A DNA stretch of 64,000 bases from Mycolicibacterium frederiksbergense (lineage in GTDB: Bacteria; Actinomycetota; Actinomycetes; Mycobacteriales; Mycobacteriaceae): positions 120,176 through 184,175 of the forward strand of contig NZ_JARXVE010000012.1 of the NCBI RefSeq assembly GCF_029893345.1. Reading direction: 5' to 3'. Of the stretch, positions 41,931 through 49,943 are shown in pieces; the stretch's first letter is position 1, and each line of letters opens with the position of its first letter. The notes under the pieces were generated by a model. That model was not told where the DNA came from. It saw only the letters and a program-made list of their open reading frames with translations, and did not search any database. The translations under genes were made by a program, and so were the position numbers.

Positions 41931-42767
41931 ATGGCACGTTCCGAAGTCCTGGTCTCGACCGAATGGGCCGGGAATAATCTCGACACTGCTGGCGTGGTGT
42001 TCGTCGAGGTCGACGAGAACACCAGCGCCTACGACGACGAGGGTCACATCCCCGGCGCCGTCAAACTCGACTGGAAGACCGACCTGCAGGACGCCGTCAA
42101 GCGCGACTTCGTCGACCAGCAGCAGTTCTCGAAGCTGTTGTCCGACAAGGGCATCAGCAATGACGATACGGTGATCCTGTACGGCGGCAACAACAACTGG
42201 TTCGCGGCCTACGCCTACTGGTACTTCAAGCTGTACGGCCACGCCGACGTCAAGCTGCTCGACGGCGGTCGCAAGCGCTGGGAGCTGGACGCCCGCCCGC
42301 TGGTGAAAGAGACACCCCACCGTGCCTCTACGTCCTATGTGGCCCAGCCGCTGGACAACAGCATCCGGGCCTACCGCGACGAGGTGATCGCCGCGATCGG
42401 CGCGAAGAACATGGTCGACGTGCGCTCCCCCGACGAGTTCTCCGGCAAGATCCTGGCGCCGGCGCACTTGCCGCAGGAGCAGAGCCAGCGGCCCGGGCAT
42501 ATCCCCGGCGCCATCAACGTTCCGTGGAGCAAGGCCGCCAACGAAGACGGCACGTTCAAGTCCGACGAGGACTTGGCAGCGCTCTACGCAGCGGCCGGGC
42601 TGGACGGCAAGAAGGAAACCATCGCCTATTGCCGGATCGGTGAACGCTCCTCGCACACCTGGTTTGTGTTGCAGGAGCTGCTGGGACACCAGAACGTGAA
42701 GAACTACGACGGCAGTTGGACGGAATACGGCTCCCTGGTGGGCGCCCCGATCGAGTTGGGAAGTTGA
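41931..42767 (+). CDS. cysA2: Thiosulfate sulfurtransferase CysA2/SseA (rhodanese)
   Basis: This rhodanese transfers sulfane sulfur from thiosulfate to acceptors. The 278-residue protein has two rhodanese domains. The first is inactive. The second has the active Cys in AYCRIGERSSHTWFVL. The linker includes GHIPGAVKLDW and RPGHIPGAINVPW. ATG 41931 has AAAGGA upstream and gives the usual length. It belongs to the Cys-attenuated operon with sseC. Confidence 0.94.
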   Translation: MARSEVLVSTEWAGNNLDTAGVVFVEVDENTSAYDDEGHIPGAVKLDWKTDLQDAVKRDFVDQQQFSKLLSDKGISNDDTVILYGGNNNWFAAYAYWYFKLYGHADVKLLDGGRKRWELDARPLVKETPHRASTSYVAQPLDNSIRAYRDEVIAAIGAKNMVDVRSPDEFSGKILAPAHLPQEQSQRPGHIPGAINVPWSKAANEDGTFKSDEDLAALYAAAGLDGKKETIAYCRIGERSSHTWFVLQELLGHQNVKNYDGSWTEYGSLVGAPIELGS

Positions 42768-42768
42768 T

Positions 42769-43071
42769 ATGTGCTCTGCACCGAAGCAAGGACTGACGTT
42801 GCCGGCCGGCGTCGACCTGGAGAAGGAAACGGTGATCACCGGTCGCGTGGTGGACGGGTCCGGCCAGGCGGTCGGCGGCGCCTTCGTGCGTCTGCTGGAC
42901 TCCAGCGACGAGTTCACCGCCGAGGTCGTGGCGTCGGCTACCGGTGATTTCCGGTTCTTCGCCGCCCCGGGCACCTGGACGCTGCGCGCCCTGTCCAAGG
43001 TCGGCAACGGCGACGCCAGTGTCGCCCCGACCGGCGCGGGCATCCACGAAGTCGACGTCAAGGTCGCCTAG
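42769..43071 (+). CDS. sseC: SseC, DUF1416 sulfur-metabolism protein
   Basis: This 100-residue beta-rich protein of the DUF1416 family begins MCSAPKQG, with a Cys as the second residue. The rest resembles a carboxypeptidase-regulatory-like fold (ITGRVVDGSGQAVGGAFVRL). It starts one base after the cysA2 stop and always accompanies that gene in mycobacteria. Its biochemical role is not known. Confidence 0.9.
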   Translation: MCSAPKQGLTLPAGVDLEKETVITGRVVDGSGQAVGGAFVRLLDSSDEFTAEVVASATGDFRFFAAPGTWTLRALSKVGNGDASVAPTGAGIHEVDVKVA

Positions 43072-43082
43072 CGTTTTGCGCT

Positions 43083-43139
43083 CGAACGTGAGCTTGTGCG
43101 CGAGGATTCGCAAAAATCTCGCACACAAGCTCACGTTCG
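43083..43139. terminator. Long hairpin after sseC
   Basis: A 16-bp perfect stem (CGAACGTGAGCTTGTG with its complement) continues with a near-perfect extension of about eight pairs. The loop holds CGCAAAAA. It follows sseC by 11 bases and ends the sulfur operon. It reads the same in both directions, although the next gene is also on the plus strand. Confidence 0.8.
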
Positions 43140-43203
43140 GCCGATGACTACGGCGCACCACCCGGAGCGCCGACCCCTCTGACTAGGAACTAGACTCATC
43201 GCC

Positions 43204-43302
43204 GTGGTGCTCTTCTTCGAGATGTTGCTCGTCGCTGCCGTCGTGGTCATCACGTGGTTTGCGCTGTACACCCTTTACCGCCTCGTCACTGACGAGTCGT
43301 GA
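43204..43302 (+). CDS. Small leaderless membrane protein (32 residues)
   Basis: This short frame encodes one strongly hydrophobic helix (EMLLVAAVVVITWFALYTLY) with an acidic C-terminus DES. TAGACT lies seven bases before GTG 43204, so the mRNA is probably leaderless. Its stop overlaps the GTG start of the nitrobindin gene (GTGA), which links their translation. It could be a membrane partner, or a leader that sets translation of nitrobindin. There are no paralogues in the window. Confidence 0.7.
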   Translation: MVLFFEMLLVAAVVVITWFALYTLYRLVTDES

Positions 43303-43961
43303 CCTCCGGCGGCGACGCCCCGGCCGCACAGCCGGGTTCCGGTGACCGAGCCGTAGCGGCCGCCGCTGAACGGGCCAAGGCCACGGCCTCCCGTAACGTT
43401 CCGGCGTTCCACGACCTGCCGCTGCCTGCCGATACCGCCAACCTGCGCGACGGCGCCGAACTCAATGATGCGCTGCTTGCACTGCTGCCGTTGGTCGGCG
43501 TCTGGCGCGGCGAGGGCGAAGGCCACGACACCCACGGTGACTACCGGTTCGGTCAACAGATCGTGGTCTCCCATGATGGCGGCGACTACTTGAACTGGGA
43601 AGCCCGATCCTGGCGGTTGACCGAATCTGGGGAATACGACTCCCCCGGCCTGCGCGAAACCGGCTACTGGCGATTCGTGTCCGATCCGGACGATCCGGCC
43701 GAGTCCCAGGCCATCGAGCTGCTGCTGGCCCACTCGGCCGGCTATGTCGAACTCTTTTACGGCAAACCGCTCAATCAGGCCTCGTGGGAGCTGGCCACCG
43801 ACGCGCTGGCCCGCAGTAGATCCGGGCTGCTGGTCGGCGGCGCCAAACGGCTCTACGGCATCATCGAGGGCGGCGACCTGGCCTACGTGGAAGAACGTGT
43901 GGACGCCGACGGCGGTCTGGTACCGCACCTGTCGGCCCGACTGTCACGGTTCATCGGCTGA
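43299..43961 (+). CDS. Nitrobindin-type haem protein (Rv0813c-like)
   Basis: Nitrobindins are haem-binding beta-barrels of lipocalin/FABP fold that bind NO and isomerise peroxynitrite to nitrate. The 220-residue protein has the GVWRGEGEG motif, then YRFGQQIVVSHDGGDYLNW, and the conserved C-terminal His (GGLVPHLSARLSR) that ligates haem. An Ala/Gly-rich N-terminal segment of about 40 residues precedes the barrel. It is translationally coupled to the small membrane protein upstream and to the lipoprotein downstream. Confidence 0.9.
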   Translation: MTSGGDAPAAQPGSGDRAVAAAAERAKATASRNVPAFHDLPLPADTANLRDGAELNDALLALLPLVGVWRGEGEGHDTHGDYRFGQQIVVSHDGGDYLNWEARSWRLTESGEYDSPGLRETGYWRFVSDPDDPAESQAIELLLAHSAGYVELFYGKPLNQASWELATDALARSRSGLLVGGAKRLYGIIEGGDLAYVEERVDADGGLVPHLSARLSRFIG

Positions 43962-44215
43962 TGCGGCGGCTGATCATTGCGGCAGGCCTGCTTGCCGCGG
44001 CGGCGGCCCTCGGCGGTTGTTCGTCGAAAGGGCCACAACCGGCTCCGACCTCGCCGCCGGCCGAGCACGGGTCCTACGCCCACTGCCTGTCCGAGCACGG
44101 GGTGCCCATCCCGCCGGGTCCCGTCGCGGGGCCGCCGAGCGGTGTCGACGAGACCACCTGGCAGCAGGCCACGACGGCTTGTTCGACGCTGGCACCCGGT
44201 CCCGGCCCTAACTGA
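43961..44215 (+). CDS. Small lipoprotein
   Basis: This 84-residue precursor has a signal peptide with lipobox ALGGCSSK and a Pro-rich linker. The mature region has two Cys (YAHCLSEHGVP and TTACSTL). The ATG overlaps the nitrobindin stop (TGATG). The function is unknown; its coupling to nitrobindin suggests expression under the same conditions. Confidence 0.78.
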   Translation: MRRLIIAAGLLAAAAALGGCSSKGPQPAPTSPPAEHGSYAHCLSEHGVPIPPGPVAGPPSGVDETTWQQATTACSTLAPGPGPN

Positions 44216-44269
44216 ACTCGGTGCGCCCAACGGCGCCCGAACCGGCTCCGCGGCAGCGGGTTTGACCTT

Positions 44270-44400
44270 CCCCAGATATGGGGCAGCCCCCGAGCCGTGG
44301 TACTTGGTTGGACGGACCGAGGGGCTCGGGGGCCGGGTGGCTGCGGGGAATTCGCCAGCGCGCGCAGGCAATACCCCGGCGCTTCTAGCGGGCAGCCACC
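44270..44400. ncRNA. Candidate structured RNA or two-way terminator region
   Basis: Three hairpins follow one another: CCCCA-GATA-TGGGG (44270-44283); a 10-bp stem CCCCCGAGCC/GGCTCGGGGG (44287-44332) with an inner CTTGGT/ACCGAG stem; and a 9-bp stem GGTGGCTGC/GCAGCCACC (44336-44400) around a GC-rich loop. The region lies between convergent genes and has no coding frame. It is more elaborate than a simple terminator. The strand is not decided, and no known riboswitch or sRNA family was recognised. Confidence 0.5.
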
Positions 44401-44501
44401 TCACATGTCCATAAGCTACTCAATTTGACGGACCACCTCCTTCCCTGTGTACGGCCGACCGTACCCCCGTCCACGCACCCCGACAAGCGATTTTTACGGG
44501 C

Positions 44502-45389
44502 TCAACGGTCGCAGGTGAGGGCGGCGTCAACCAGGCCGGCGATGTCGGCGGCCAGCGGCGCGTCGGGCAGCCGTCGACCGTCCAGAGTGTGCACCCGGGC
44601 CGCCAAGGTAATGCTGGAGATCAGCCAAACACCTTGTGCAGTAAGCAAATCCGCAGGCGTCAGGGCGCGGAAGTCGCAGTCATACCCCTTGTTGCGGGCC
44701 ACCTCGAACAGGGCCTGCTGGGTGGTGCCCCGCAGGATCGGATACCACGGCGGCGGGGTGAGCAGCAGCGGTCGGCCATCGGTGCCCTCGGCAGCTATCA
44801 CCACCGTGGAGCGCGGCCCCTCCAGCACGTAGCCGTCGGAGCTGACAAAGATCACGTCTCCGGCACCGTGCCGTTCGGCATGCCGCAGCGCCGCCATGTT
44901 CACCGCATAGGACAACGTCTTGGCACCGGCCGCCAGCCACGGCATATCGCTGGCACCCAGCGGCAGCCCGCGTTCCAGGGTGATCGCCGCCAGCCCGTGG
45001 CGGCGAACCCCGGCGACCCGGTCGGGCAGTGCCCCGATGGTGACGAACGCCGTTGCGGGCCCCGTCGGTCCGCCGCTTTCCCGTCCGCGGCTGTACACCA
45101 GCCGAATAACGCCTTCGTCGTCGTGATTGGCGGCCCAGCGCCCGGCCGCCAACGCCACCGCCGCGCGCCAGGCCTGAACGTCGGGTGCGGGTAGGTCCAG
45201 CATCTTGGCGGACTGGCCGAGCCGGGCCAGGTGGGCTTCCAGCAGGCAGGGCCGGCCGTCACGCACCAGCAGCGTCTCGAACACCCCGTCGCCACGGACC
45301 GCTGCCAGGTCGTCGGCATGCAGCAGCGGCACATCGGGGTCGTGGAACTGCCCGTCGAGGGTGACCAGTACGGCTGGTTGGGTCGCCAT
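44502..45389 (-). CDS. pabC: Class IV aminotransferase, aminodeoxychorismate lyase-like (Rv0812)
   Basis: This PLP enzyme of the class IV fold probably converts aminodeoxychorismate to 4-aminobenzoate for folate synthesis. The 295-residue protein has the PLP Lys in AGAKTLSYAVNMAAL, the conserved Glu in GYVLEGPRSTVVI and the phosphate-binding PILRGTTQQAL. ATG 45389 lies eight bases after TACGCT, perhaps a leaderless start. It is divergent from ygfZ, as Rv0812 is from Rv0811c. D-amino acid or branched-chain activity cannot be ruled out. Confidence 0.85.
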   Translation of the reverse strand: MATQPAVLVTLDGQFHDPDVPLLHADDLAAVRGDGVFETLLVRDGRPCLLEAHLARLGQSAKMLDLPAPDVQAWRAAVALAAGRWAANHDDEGVIRLVYSRGRESGGPTGPATAFVTIGALPDRVAGVRRHGLAAITLERGLPLGASDMPWLAAGAKTLSYAVNMAALRHAERHGAGDVIFVSSDGYVLEGPRSTVVIAAEGTDGRPLLLTPPPWYPILRGTTQQALFEVARNKGYDCDFRALTPADLLTAQGVWLISSITLAARVHTLDGRRLPDAPLAADIAGLVDAALTCDR

Positions 45390-45421
45390 GGAGCCAAAGC
45401 GTAGCGCCGTAGAGTTGGCCT

Positions 45422-46513
45422 ATGTCTGCCCTATCGTCAGCAGTTCCGGCGCCCGATACCAGCCCCGACGCCGGTGCCGTGTGGCATTACGGTGATCCGC
45501 TCGGTGAACAACGTGCCGCGGCCGACGACGCGGTCCTGGTCGACCGTTCGCACCGGGCGGTGCTGACCCTCACCGGCAAGGACCGCCAGACGTGGCTGCA
45601 CAGCATCTCCACCCAGCACGTCAGTGCGTTGCCGGACGGCGCGGTCACCGAGAACCTGAGCCTGGATCTACAGGGCCGTGTCGAAGATCACTGGATTCAG
45701 ACCGAGCTCGGCGGCACCACCTACCTGGACACCGAGTCGTGGCGGGGCGAACCATTGCTGGCTTACCTGCGCAAGATGGTGTTCTGGGCCGATGTGCAGA
45801 TCGAACCGGCCGACATGGCGGTGTTGTCGCTGCTGGGACCGGGTTTGGCCAACCAGCCGGTGCTGACCGCCCTGGGCTGCGACGAGCTGCCGCAGCAGTC
45901 GACAGCGCGGGCGTTGCCCGGCGGTGGGTTCGTCCGTCGTCTGCCCGCCCCCGGGATCGAGCTGGACCTGGTGCTGCCACGGGATCGGGCCGCCGAGTAC
46001 ACCCAACGGCTGATCGAGGCCGGTGTCCGGCCGGCCGGTGTGTGGGCTTACGAGGCGCACCGGGTGGCGGCCCGCCGGCCCCGGCTGGGCGTGGACACCG
46101 ACGAGCGCACCATCCCGCACGAGGTGGGCTGGATCGGTGGCCCCGGTGTTGGTGCAGTTCACCTGGACAAGGGCTGCTACCGCGGCCAGGAGACCGTGGC
46201 TCGGGTGCACAACCTGGGCAAACCGCCCCGGATGCTCGTGGTGCTGCAGTTGGACGGCGCCTCCGACCGCCCGGTCACCGGCGATCCGGTGACCGCGGGA
46301 GGGCGCACCGTCGGACGGATCGGCACGGTGGTGGAGCACGTCGATGACGGGCCGATCGCGCTCGCGCTGCTCAAGCGGGGGTTGCCGGCCGATACCGAAC
46401 TGATCGCCGGGAGTGAGGCGCAGGCTCCGGCCGTCATCGACCCCGGTTCCATGCCTGCGCCGGACACCGCTGGGGCCGGGCGGCTGGCTGTGGAACGCCT
46501 CCGCGGCAACTGA
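45422..46513 (+). CDS. ygfZ: Folate-dependent Fe-S protein YgfZ
   Basis: YgfZ is a tetrahydrofolate-binding GcvT-like protein that helps assemble or repair Fe-S clusters. The 363-residue protein has the family motif DKGCYRGQE with its conserved Cys, followed by TVARVHNLGKPPR. A TAGAGT element six bases before the ATG suggests a leaderless mRNA. Its position opposite the pabC-like gene links folate use and supply. Confidence 0.92.
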   Translation: MSALSSAVPAPDTSPDAGAVWHYGDPLGEQRAAADDAVLVDRSHRAVLTLTGKDRQTWLHSISTQHVSALPDGAVTENLSLDLQGRVEDHWIQTELGGTTYLDTESWRGEPLLAYLRKMVFWADVQIEPADMAVLSLLGPGLANQPVLTALGCDELPQQSTARALPGGGFVRRLPAPGIELDLVLPRDRAAEYTQRLIEAGVRPAGVWAYEAHRVAARRPRLGVDTDERTIPHEVGWIGGPGVGAVHLDKGCYRGQETVARVHNLGKPPRMLVVLQLDGASDRPVTGDPVTAGGRTVGRIGTVVEHVDDGPIALALLKRGLPADTELIAGSEAQAPAVIDPGSMPAPDTAGAGRLAVERLRGN

Positions 46514-46701
46514 GGCCGGGAAGCGTTCGGGTTACCGAGCGATTAGTCGCGGAAGTCACGCCCCCAGCCGCTCGCCGTGAACCAGGCCCTGGCGGCACTT
46601 CACCGGCTGGCACGGTAAGGTGTTGGCAGGACAATACAGACACACAGATCGGAGCCGCCTAGTTATTGGGCCGCTCCGTTATTGCGCGAGGGGGTCCCCC
46701 C

Positions 46702-46875
46702 ATGGGCCGCGGCCGGGCGAAGGCAAAGCAGACAAAGGTTGCACGTGAGTTGAAGTACAGCTCACCACAAACCGATTTCAGTCAGCTCCAACGTGAGCTG
46801 TCGACATCTCCGAGTTCCGGTGACGTCAACGACGACGCCGATGAATGGTCTGGTGAGGACGACTGGCGGCGATAA
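46702..46875 (+). CDS. DUF3073 protein (Rv0810c-like)
   Basis: This 57-residue basic-then-acidic protein starts MGRGRAKAKQTKVARELKY and ends DEWSGEDDWRR. DUF3073 is conserved in actinobacteria without known function; the charge split suggests nucleic-acid or protein contacts. ATG 46702 is used, as the family N-terminus is MGRGRAKAK. GGGGGTCCCCC directly upstream covers the ribosome-binding site. Confidence 0.88.
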   Translation: MGRGRAKAKQTKVARELKYSSPQTDFSQLQRELSTSPSSGDVNDDADEWSGEDDWRR

Positions 46876-46907
46876 GCCGTCAGCGCTCCTTCGCAGAACG
46901 TAAACAC

Positions 46908-46940
46908 CGGTCGCGCTGGTCTCACACACCAGCGCGACCG
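46908..46940. terminator. 13-bp hairpin between DUF3073 gene and purM
   Basis: The arms CGGTCGCGCTGGT and ACCAGCGCGACCG are perfectly complementary around CTCACAC. The genes on both sides end here, so it can serve both transcripts. Confidence 0.88.
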
Positions 46941-46949
46941 TTCTAAGTT

Positions 46950-48041
46950 CTAGAACCGCGGATGCTGGCCCACCAGCTGGGCGCGCACACTGTCCTTGCC
47001 GCCCTTCTTAACGGTGCCAAGCGTCCAGCAGTTCAGGTGCCGGGCCGTCAGGATGGCCAGTGCACGGTCAGTGTCCTCGGGCGCTACGACCGCGACCATC
47101 CCGACACCCATGTTGAACGTCTTCTCCATCTCGGCACGCTCGATGCGTCCACGCTGGGCGATCATGCCGAACACCGGAGCCGGCGTCCACGTGCCGCGGT
47201 CCAGTTCTGCGGTCAGCCCGTGCGGAACCACGCGCTCCAGGTTGCCCGCCAGGCCACCACCGGTGACGTGGCAGAACGTGCGGACCTGGGTCTCGGCGGC
47301 CAGCGCCAGACAGTCCTTGGCGTAGATGCGGGTCGGCTCCAGCAGCTCTTCGCCGAGCGTGCGGCCGAACTCCTCGACATGGCCGGCCAGGTTCATCCGG
47401 TCGATCTCCAGCAGCACCTTGCGGGCCAACGAATAGCCGTTGGAGTGCAGGCCGCTGGAGGCCATCGCGATGATCACGTCGCCGGGCCGGACCCGGTCGG
47501 GCCCGAGCACGTTGTCGGCCTCGACGACGCCGACACCGGTTGCCGAGATGTCGTAGTGGTCGGGCTCCATCAATCCCGGGTGCTCGGCGGTCTCGCCGCC
47601 CAGCAGCGCGCAGCCGGCCTGAACACAGCCTTCGGCGATGCCGGACACGATCGCGCTGACCCGCTCCGGCACGGTGCGGCCGACGGCGATGTAGTCCTGC
47701 AGGAACAGGGGCTCGGCGCCGCACACCACGAGGTCGTCGACCACCATGGCGACCAGGTCCAGCCCGACGGTGTCGTGCTTGTCCATGGCTTGGGCGACGG
47801 CGAGCTTGGTGCCCACCCCGTCGGTCGAGGAGGCCAGGACCGGCTCGCGGTATCCGCCTCGTAAGGCGAACAGCCCGGCAAAGCCGCCTAGGCCGCCCCT
47901 CACCTCCGGACGGGTCGCCCTGGCGGCGAGGGGTTTGAAGAGTTCGACGGCGCGGTCACCGGCTTCGATGTCCACTCCGGCCGACGCATAGGAAATGCTC
48001 TGTTGTTCGGCGATGCCGTGCTGTTCGGCGCCCTTAGTCAT
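46950..48041 (-). CDS. purM: Phosphoribosylformylglycinamidine cyclo-ligase PurM
   Basis: PurM closes the imidazole ring to make aminoimidazole ribonucleotide in purine synthesis. The protein of about 363 residues has SYASAGVDIEAGDRAVE at the N-terminus, STDGVGTKLAVAQ, GGETAEHPGLM and the ATP-site ITGGG-like HVTGGGLAGN. ATG 48041 is chosen (MTKGAEQHG). A perfect inverted repeat (48042-48058) abuts the start codon. It follows purF on the same strand. Confidence 0.96.
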   Translation of the reverse strand: MTKGAEQHGIAEQQSISYASAGVDIEAGDRAVELFKPLAARATRPEVRGGLGGFAGLFALRGGYREPVLASSTDGVGTKLAVAQAMDKHDTVGLDLVAMVVDDLVVCGAEPLFLQDYIAVGRTVPERVSAIVSGIAEGCVQAGCALLGGETAEHPGLMEPDHYDISATGVGVVEADNVLGPDRVRPGDVIIAMASSGLHSNGYSLARKVLLEIDRMNLAGHVEEFGRTLGEELLEPTRIYAKDCLALAAETQVRTFCHVTGGGLAGNLERVVPHGLTAELDRGTWTPAPVFGMIAQRGRIERAEMEKTFNMGVGMVAVVAPEDTDRALAILTARHLNCWTLGTVKKGGKDSVRAQLVGQHPRF

Positions 48042-48058
48042 CGGTAGCAAGGCTACCG
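48042..48058. promoter_or_regulatory. Inverted repeat abutting the purM start codon
   Basis: CGGTAGC-AAG-GCTACCG has perfect 7-bp arms and ends one base before the ATG. As RNA it would hide the translation start region; as DNA it could be an operator. Confidence 0.5.
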
Positions 48059-48093
48059 TCCGCCCTTTGCGGGGTACAGCCGAGGAGGTGTTA

Positions 48094-48175
48094 GGGACGC
48101 GCTACGACGCCGGACGCGTCAGGGACGCGCCACACCGCCGGAGGCGTCAGGGACGCCACGACGCCGGACGCGTCA
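48094..48175. repeat. Three tandem repeats of 26-28 bp in the purF-purM gap
   Basis: Imperfect copies lie at 48094-48121, 48122-48149 and 48150-48175. Each starts GGGACGC and ends GGCGTCA or GCGTCA. The last copy overlaps the purF stop codon, so the repeats look like serial duplications of the purF 3' end. Confidence 0.75.
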
Positions 48176-49732
48176 AGGACGGCGCAGCGCGGACGCGTTG
48201 TCGTTGTCGGACTGCACGGGGACGCCGGTGCGGGCCGCGGGGACCATTTCGCTCCTCGCGTGCGCAGTGGCCAACATCTGCTCGACGACGTTCTTGCCCA
48301 GCGCGGTCTCGCCGGGCAGCTCGATCGGGTAGTTCCCGTCGAAGCATGCCGAGCACAACCGGGTCGGGGGCTGCTCGGTCGCCGCGATCATGCCCTGTTG
48401 GGAGATGTAGCCCAGGGTGTCGGCGCCGATGGCGTGCCGGACGGCCTCGAGCATTTCGCCCTCGTGCTCCTCGGGTGCGGCGTTGGCGATCAGCTCGGCC
48501 GGGGTGGCGAAGTCGATGCCGTAGAAGCAGGGCCATCTGACCGGCGGCGAGGCGATCCTGACGTGCACTTCCAGGGCTCCGGCTTCACGCAACATCCGGA
48601 CCAGTGCGCGCTGTGTGTTGCCACGCACGATCGAATCGTCGACGACGATCAGCCGCTTGCCGCGGATCACCTCGCGCAGCGGGTTGAGCTTGAGTCGAAT
48701 ACCCAACTGCCGGATCGTCTGCGAGGGCTGGATGAAGGTGCGGCCCACGTAGGCGTTCTTCATCAGGCCCTGCCCGAACGGGATGCCCGATTCCTGGGCG
48801 TAACCAACCGCGGCCGGAGTTCCCGATTCCGGGACGCCGATCACCAGGTCGGCATCGATCGGGTGTTCGCGGGCCAGCCGGCGGCCGATGTCGACGCGGG
48901 TCGCGTGCACCGAGCGGCCCACCAACGTGCTGTCCGGCCGGGCCAGGTAGACGTATTCGAAGACGCAGCCCTTGGGCTCGGGATTGGCGAATCGAGTGGA
49001 GCGCACCCCGTCGGCGTCGATGGCCAGCAGTTCACCGGGCTCGATGTCGCGGACGAACGAGGCGCCGACGATGTCGAGCGCGGCGGTCTCGGACGCGACC
49101 ACCCAGCCGCGGTCGAGCCGGCCCAGCGACAACGGCCGCACACCGTGCGGGTCGCGCGCGGCGTAGAGGGTGTTCTCGTCCATGAAGGTCAGGCAGAAGG
49201 CGCCACGCACGGTGGGCAGCAGCTCCAGGGCGGCCTGCTCCAGGGTGGCGTCGGCGGCACCGTGGGCCAGCAGTGCGCCCAGGATGTCGGAGTCGGTGGT
49301 GGCGGCGGGCGCGCCTTTCATGTCGATCAGCCCGGCGTCACGGGCCTGGGCGGCCAATTCGGCGGTGTTGACCAGGTTGCCGTTGTGGCCGAGCGCGACA
49401 CCGGTTCCCGCGGCGGTGTTGCGGAACACCGGCTGGGCGTTCTCCCAGGTGGTGGAGCCGGTGGTGGAGTAGCGGCAGTGCCCGACGGCGACATGGCCCG
49501 GCATCGCGGCCAGGGTCTGTTCGTCGAACACCTGGCTGACCAGCCCGAGATCCTTGAACACCAGGATCTGCGATCCGTCCGAAACGGCGATGCCGGCGGC
49601 CTCTTGGCCGCGGTGCTGCAGCGCATATAGGCCGTAGTAGGTGAGCTTCGCGACGTCTTCACCCGGGGCCCAGACCCCGAATACGCCACATTCCTCGCGC
49701 GGTTCGTTCTCGTCGAGTTGCTGACCAGTCAC
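48173..49732 (-). CDS. purF: Amidophosphoribosyltransferase PurF
   Basis: PurF catalyses the first committed step of purine synthesis, making phosphoribosylamine from PRPP and glutamine. The 519-residue precursor has a 14-residue propeptide before the N-terminal nucleophile Cys15 (REECGVFG). The PRPP loop is RLIVVDDSIVRGNT. Cys residues in WPCFYGIDF and RLCSACFDGNYP fit the oxygen-sensitive 4Fe-4S form of the enzyme. A GTG start at 49732 is used. Confidence 0.97.
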   Translation of the reverse strand: MTGQQLDENEPREECGVFGVWAPGEDVAKLTYYGLYALQHRGQEAAGIAVSDGSQILVFKDLGLVSQVFDEQTLAAMPGHVAVGHCRYSTTGSTTWENAQPVFRNTAAGTGVALGHNGNLVNTAELAAQARDAGLIDMKGAPAATTDSDILGALLAHGAADATLEQAALELLPTVRGAFCLTFMDENTLYAARDPHGVRPLSLGRLDRGWVVASETAALDIVGASFVRDIEPGELLAIDADGVRSTRFANPEPKGCVFEYVYLARPDSTLVGRSVHATRVDIGRRLAREHPIDADLVIGVPESGTPAAVGYAQESGIPFGQGLMKNAYVGRTFIQPSQTIRQLGIRLKLNPLREVIRGKRLIVVDDSIVRGNTQRALVRMLREAGALEVHVRIASPPVRWPCFYGIDFATPAELIANAAPEEHEGEMLEAVRHAIGADTLGYISQQGMIAATEQPPTRLCSACFDGNYPIELPGETALGKNVVEQMLATAHARSEMVPAARTGVPVQSDNDNASALRRP

Positions 49733-49943
49733 AATAGGGCTGCTCCCAGGGCGGCGGTTGGTGACATAACTGAGTCTACGGTCCCGGTCCGTCAGGCAAA
49801 GAATCGATTGGCGGTCTGGTACCGGTCATTCACCACAGTGGACCCGACAGTCTCATATCCGGTGCCTCCCCCAGTGGGTGTGGCCAGCCGTACCGAAGAC
49901 CGTCGGGATAACCCCGTCGACTCACCACTTGCCAACGGTAAAG

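Noticed and set aside
44216..44501. Known riboswitch (cobalamin, SAM-IV, M-box) in the structured gap
   Set aside because: The gap lies at the 3' ends of both flanking genes, and the conserved cores of these riboswitches are not visible.
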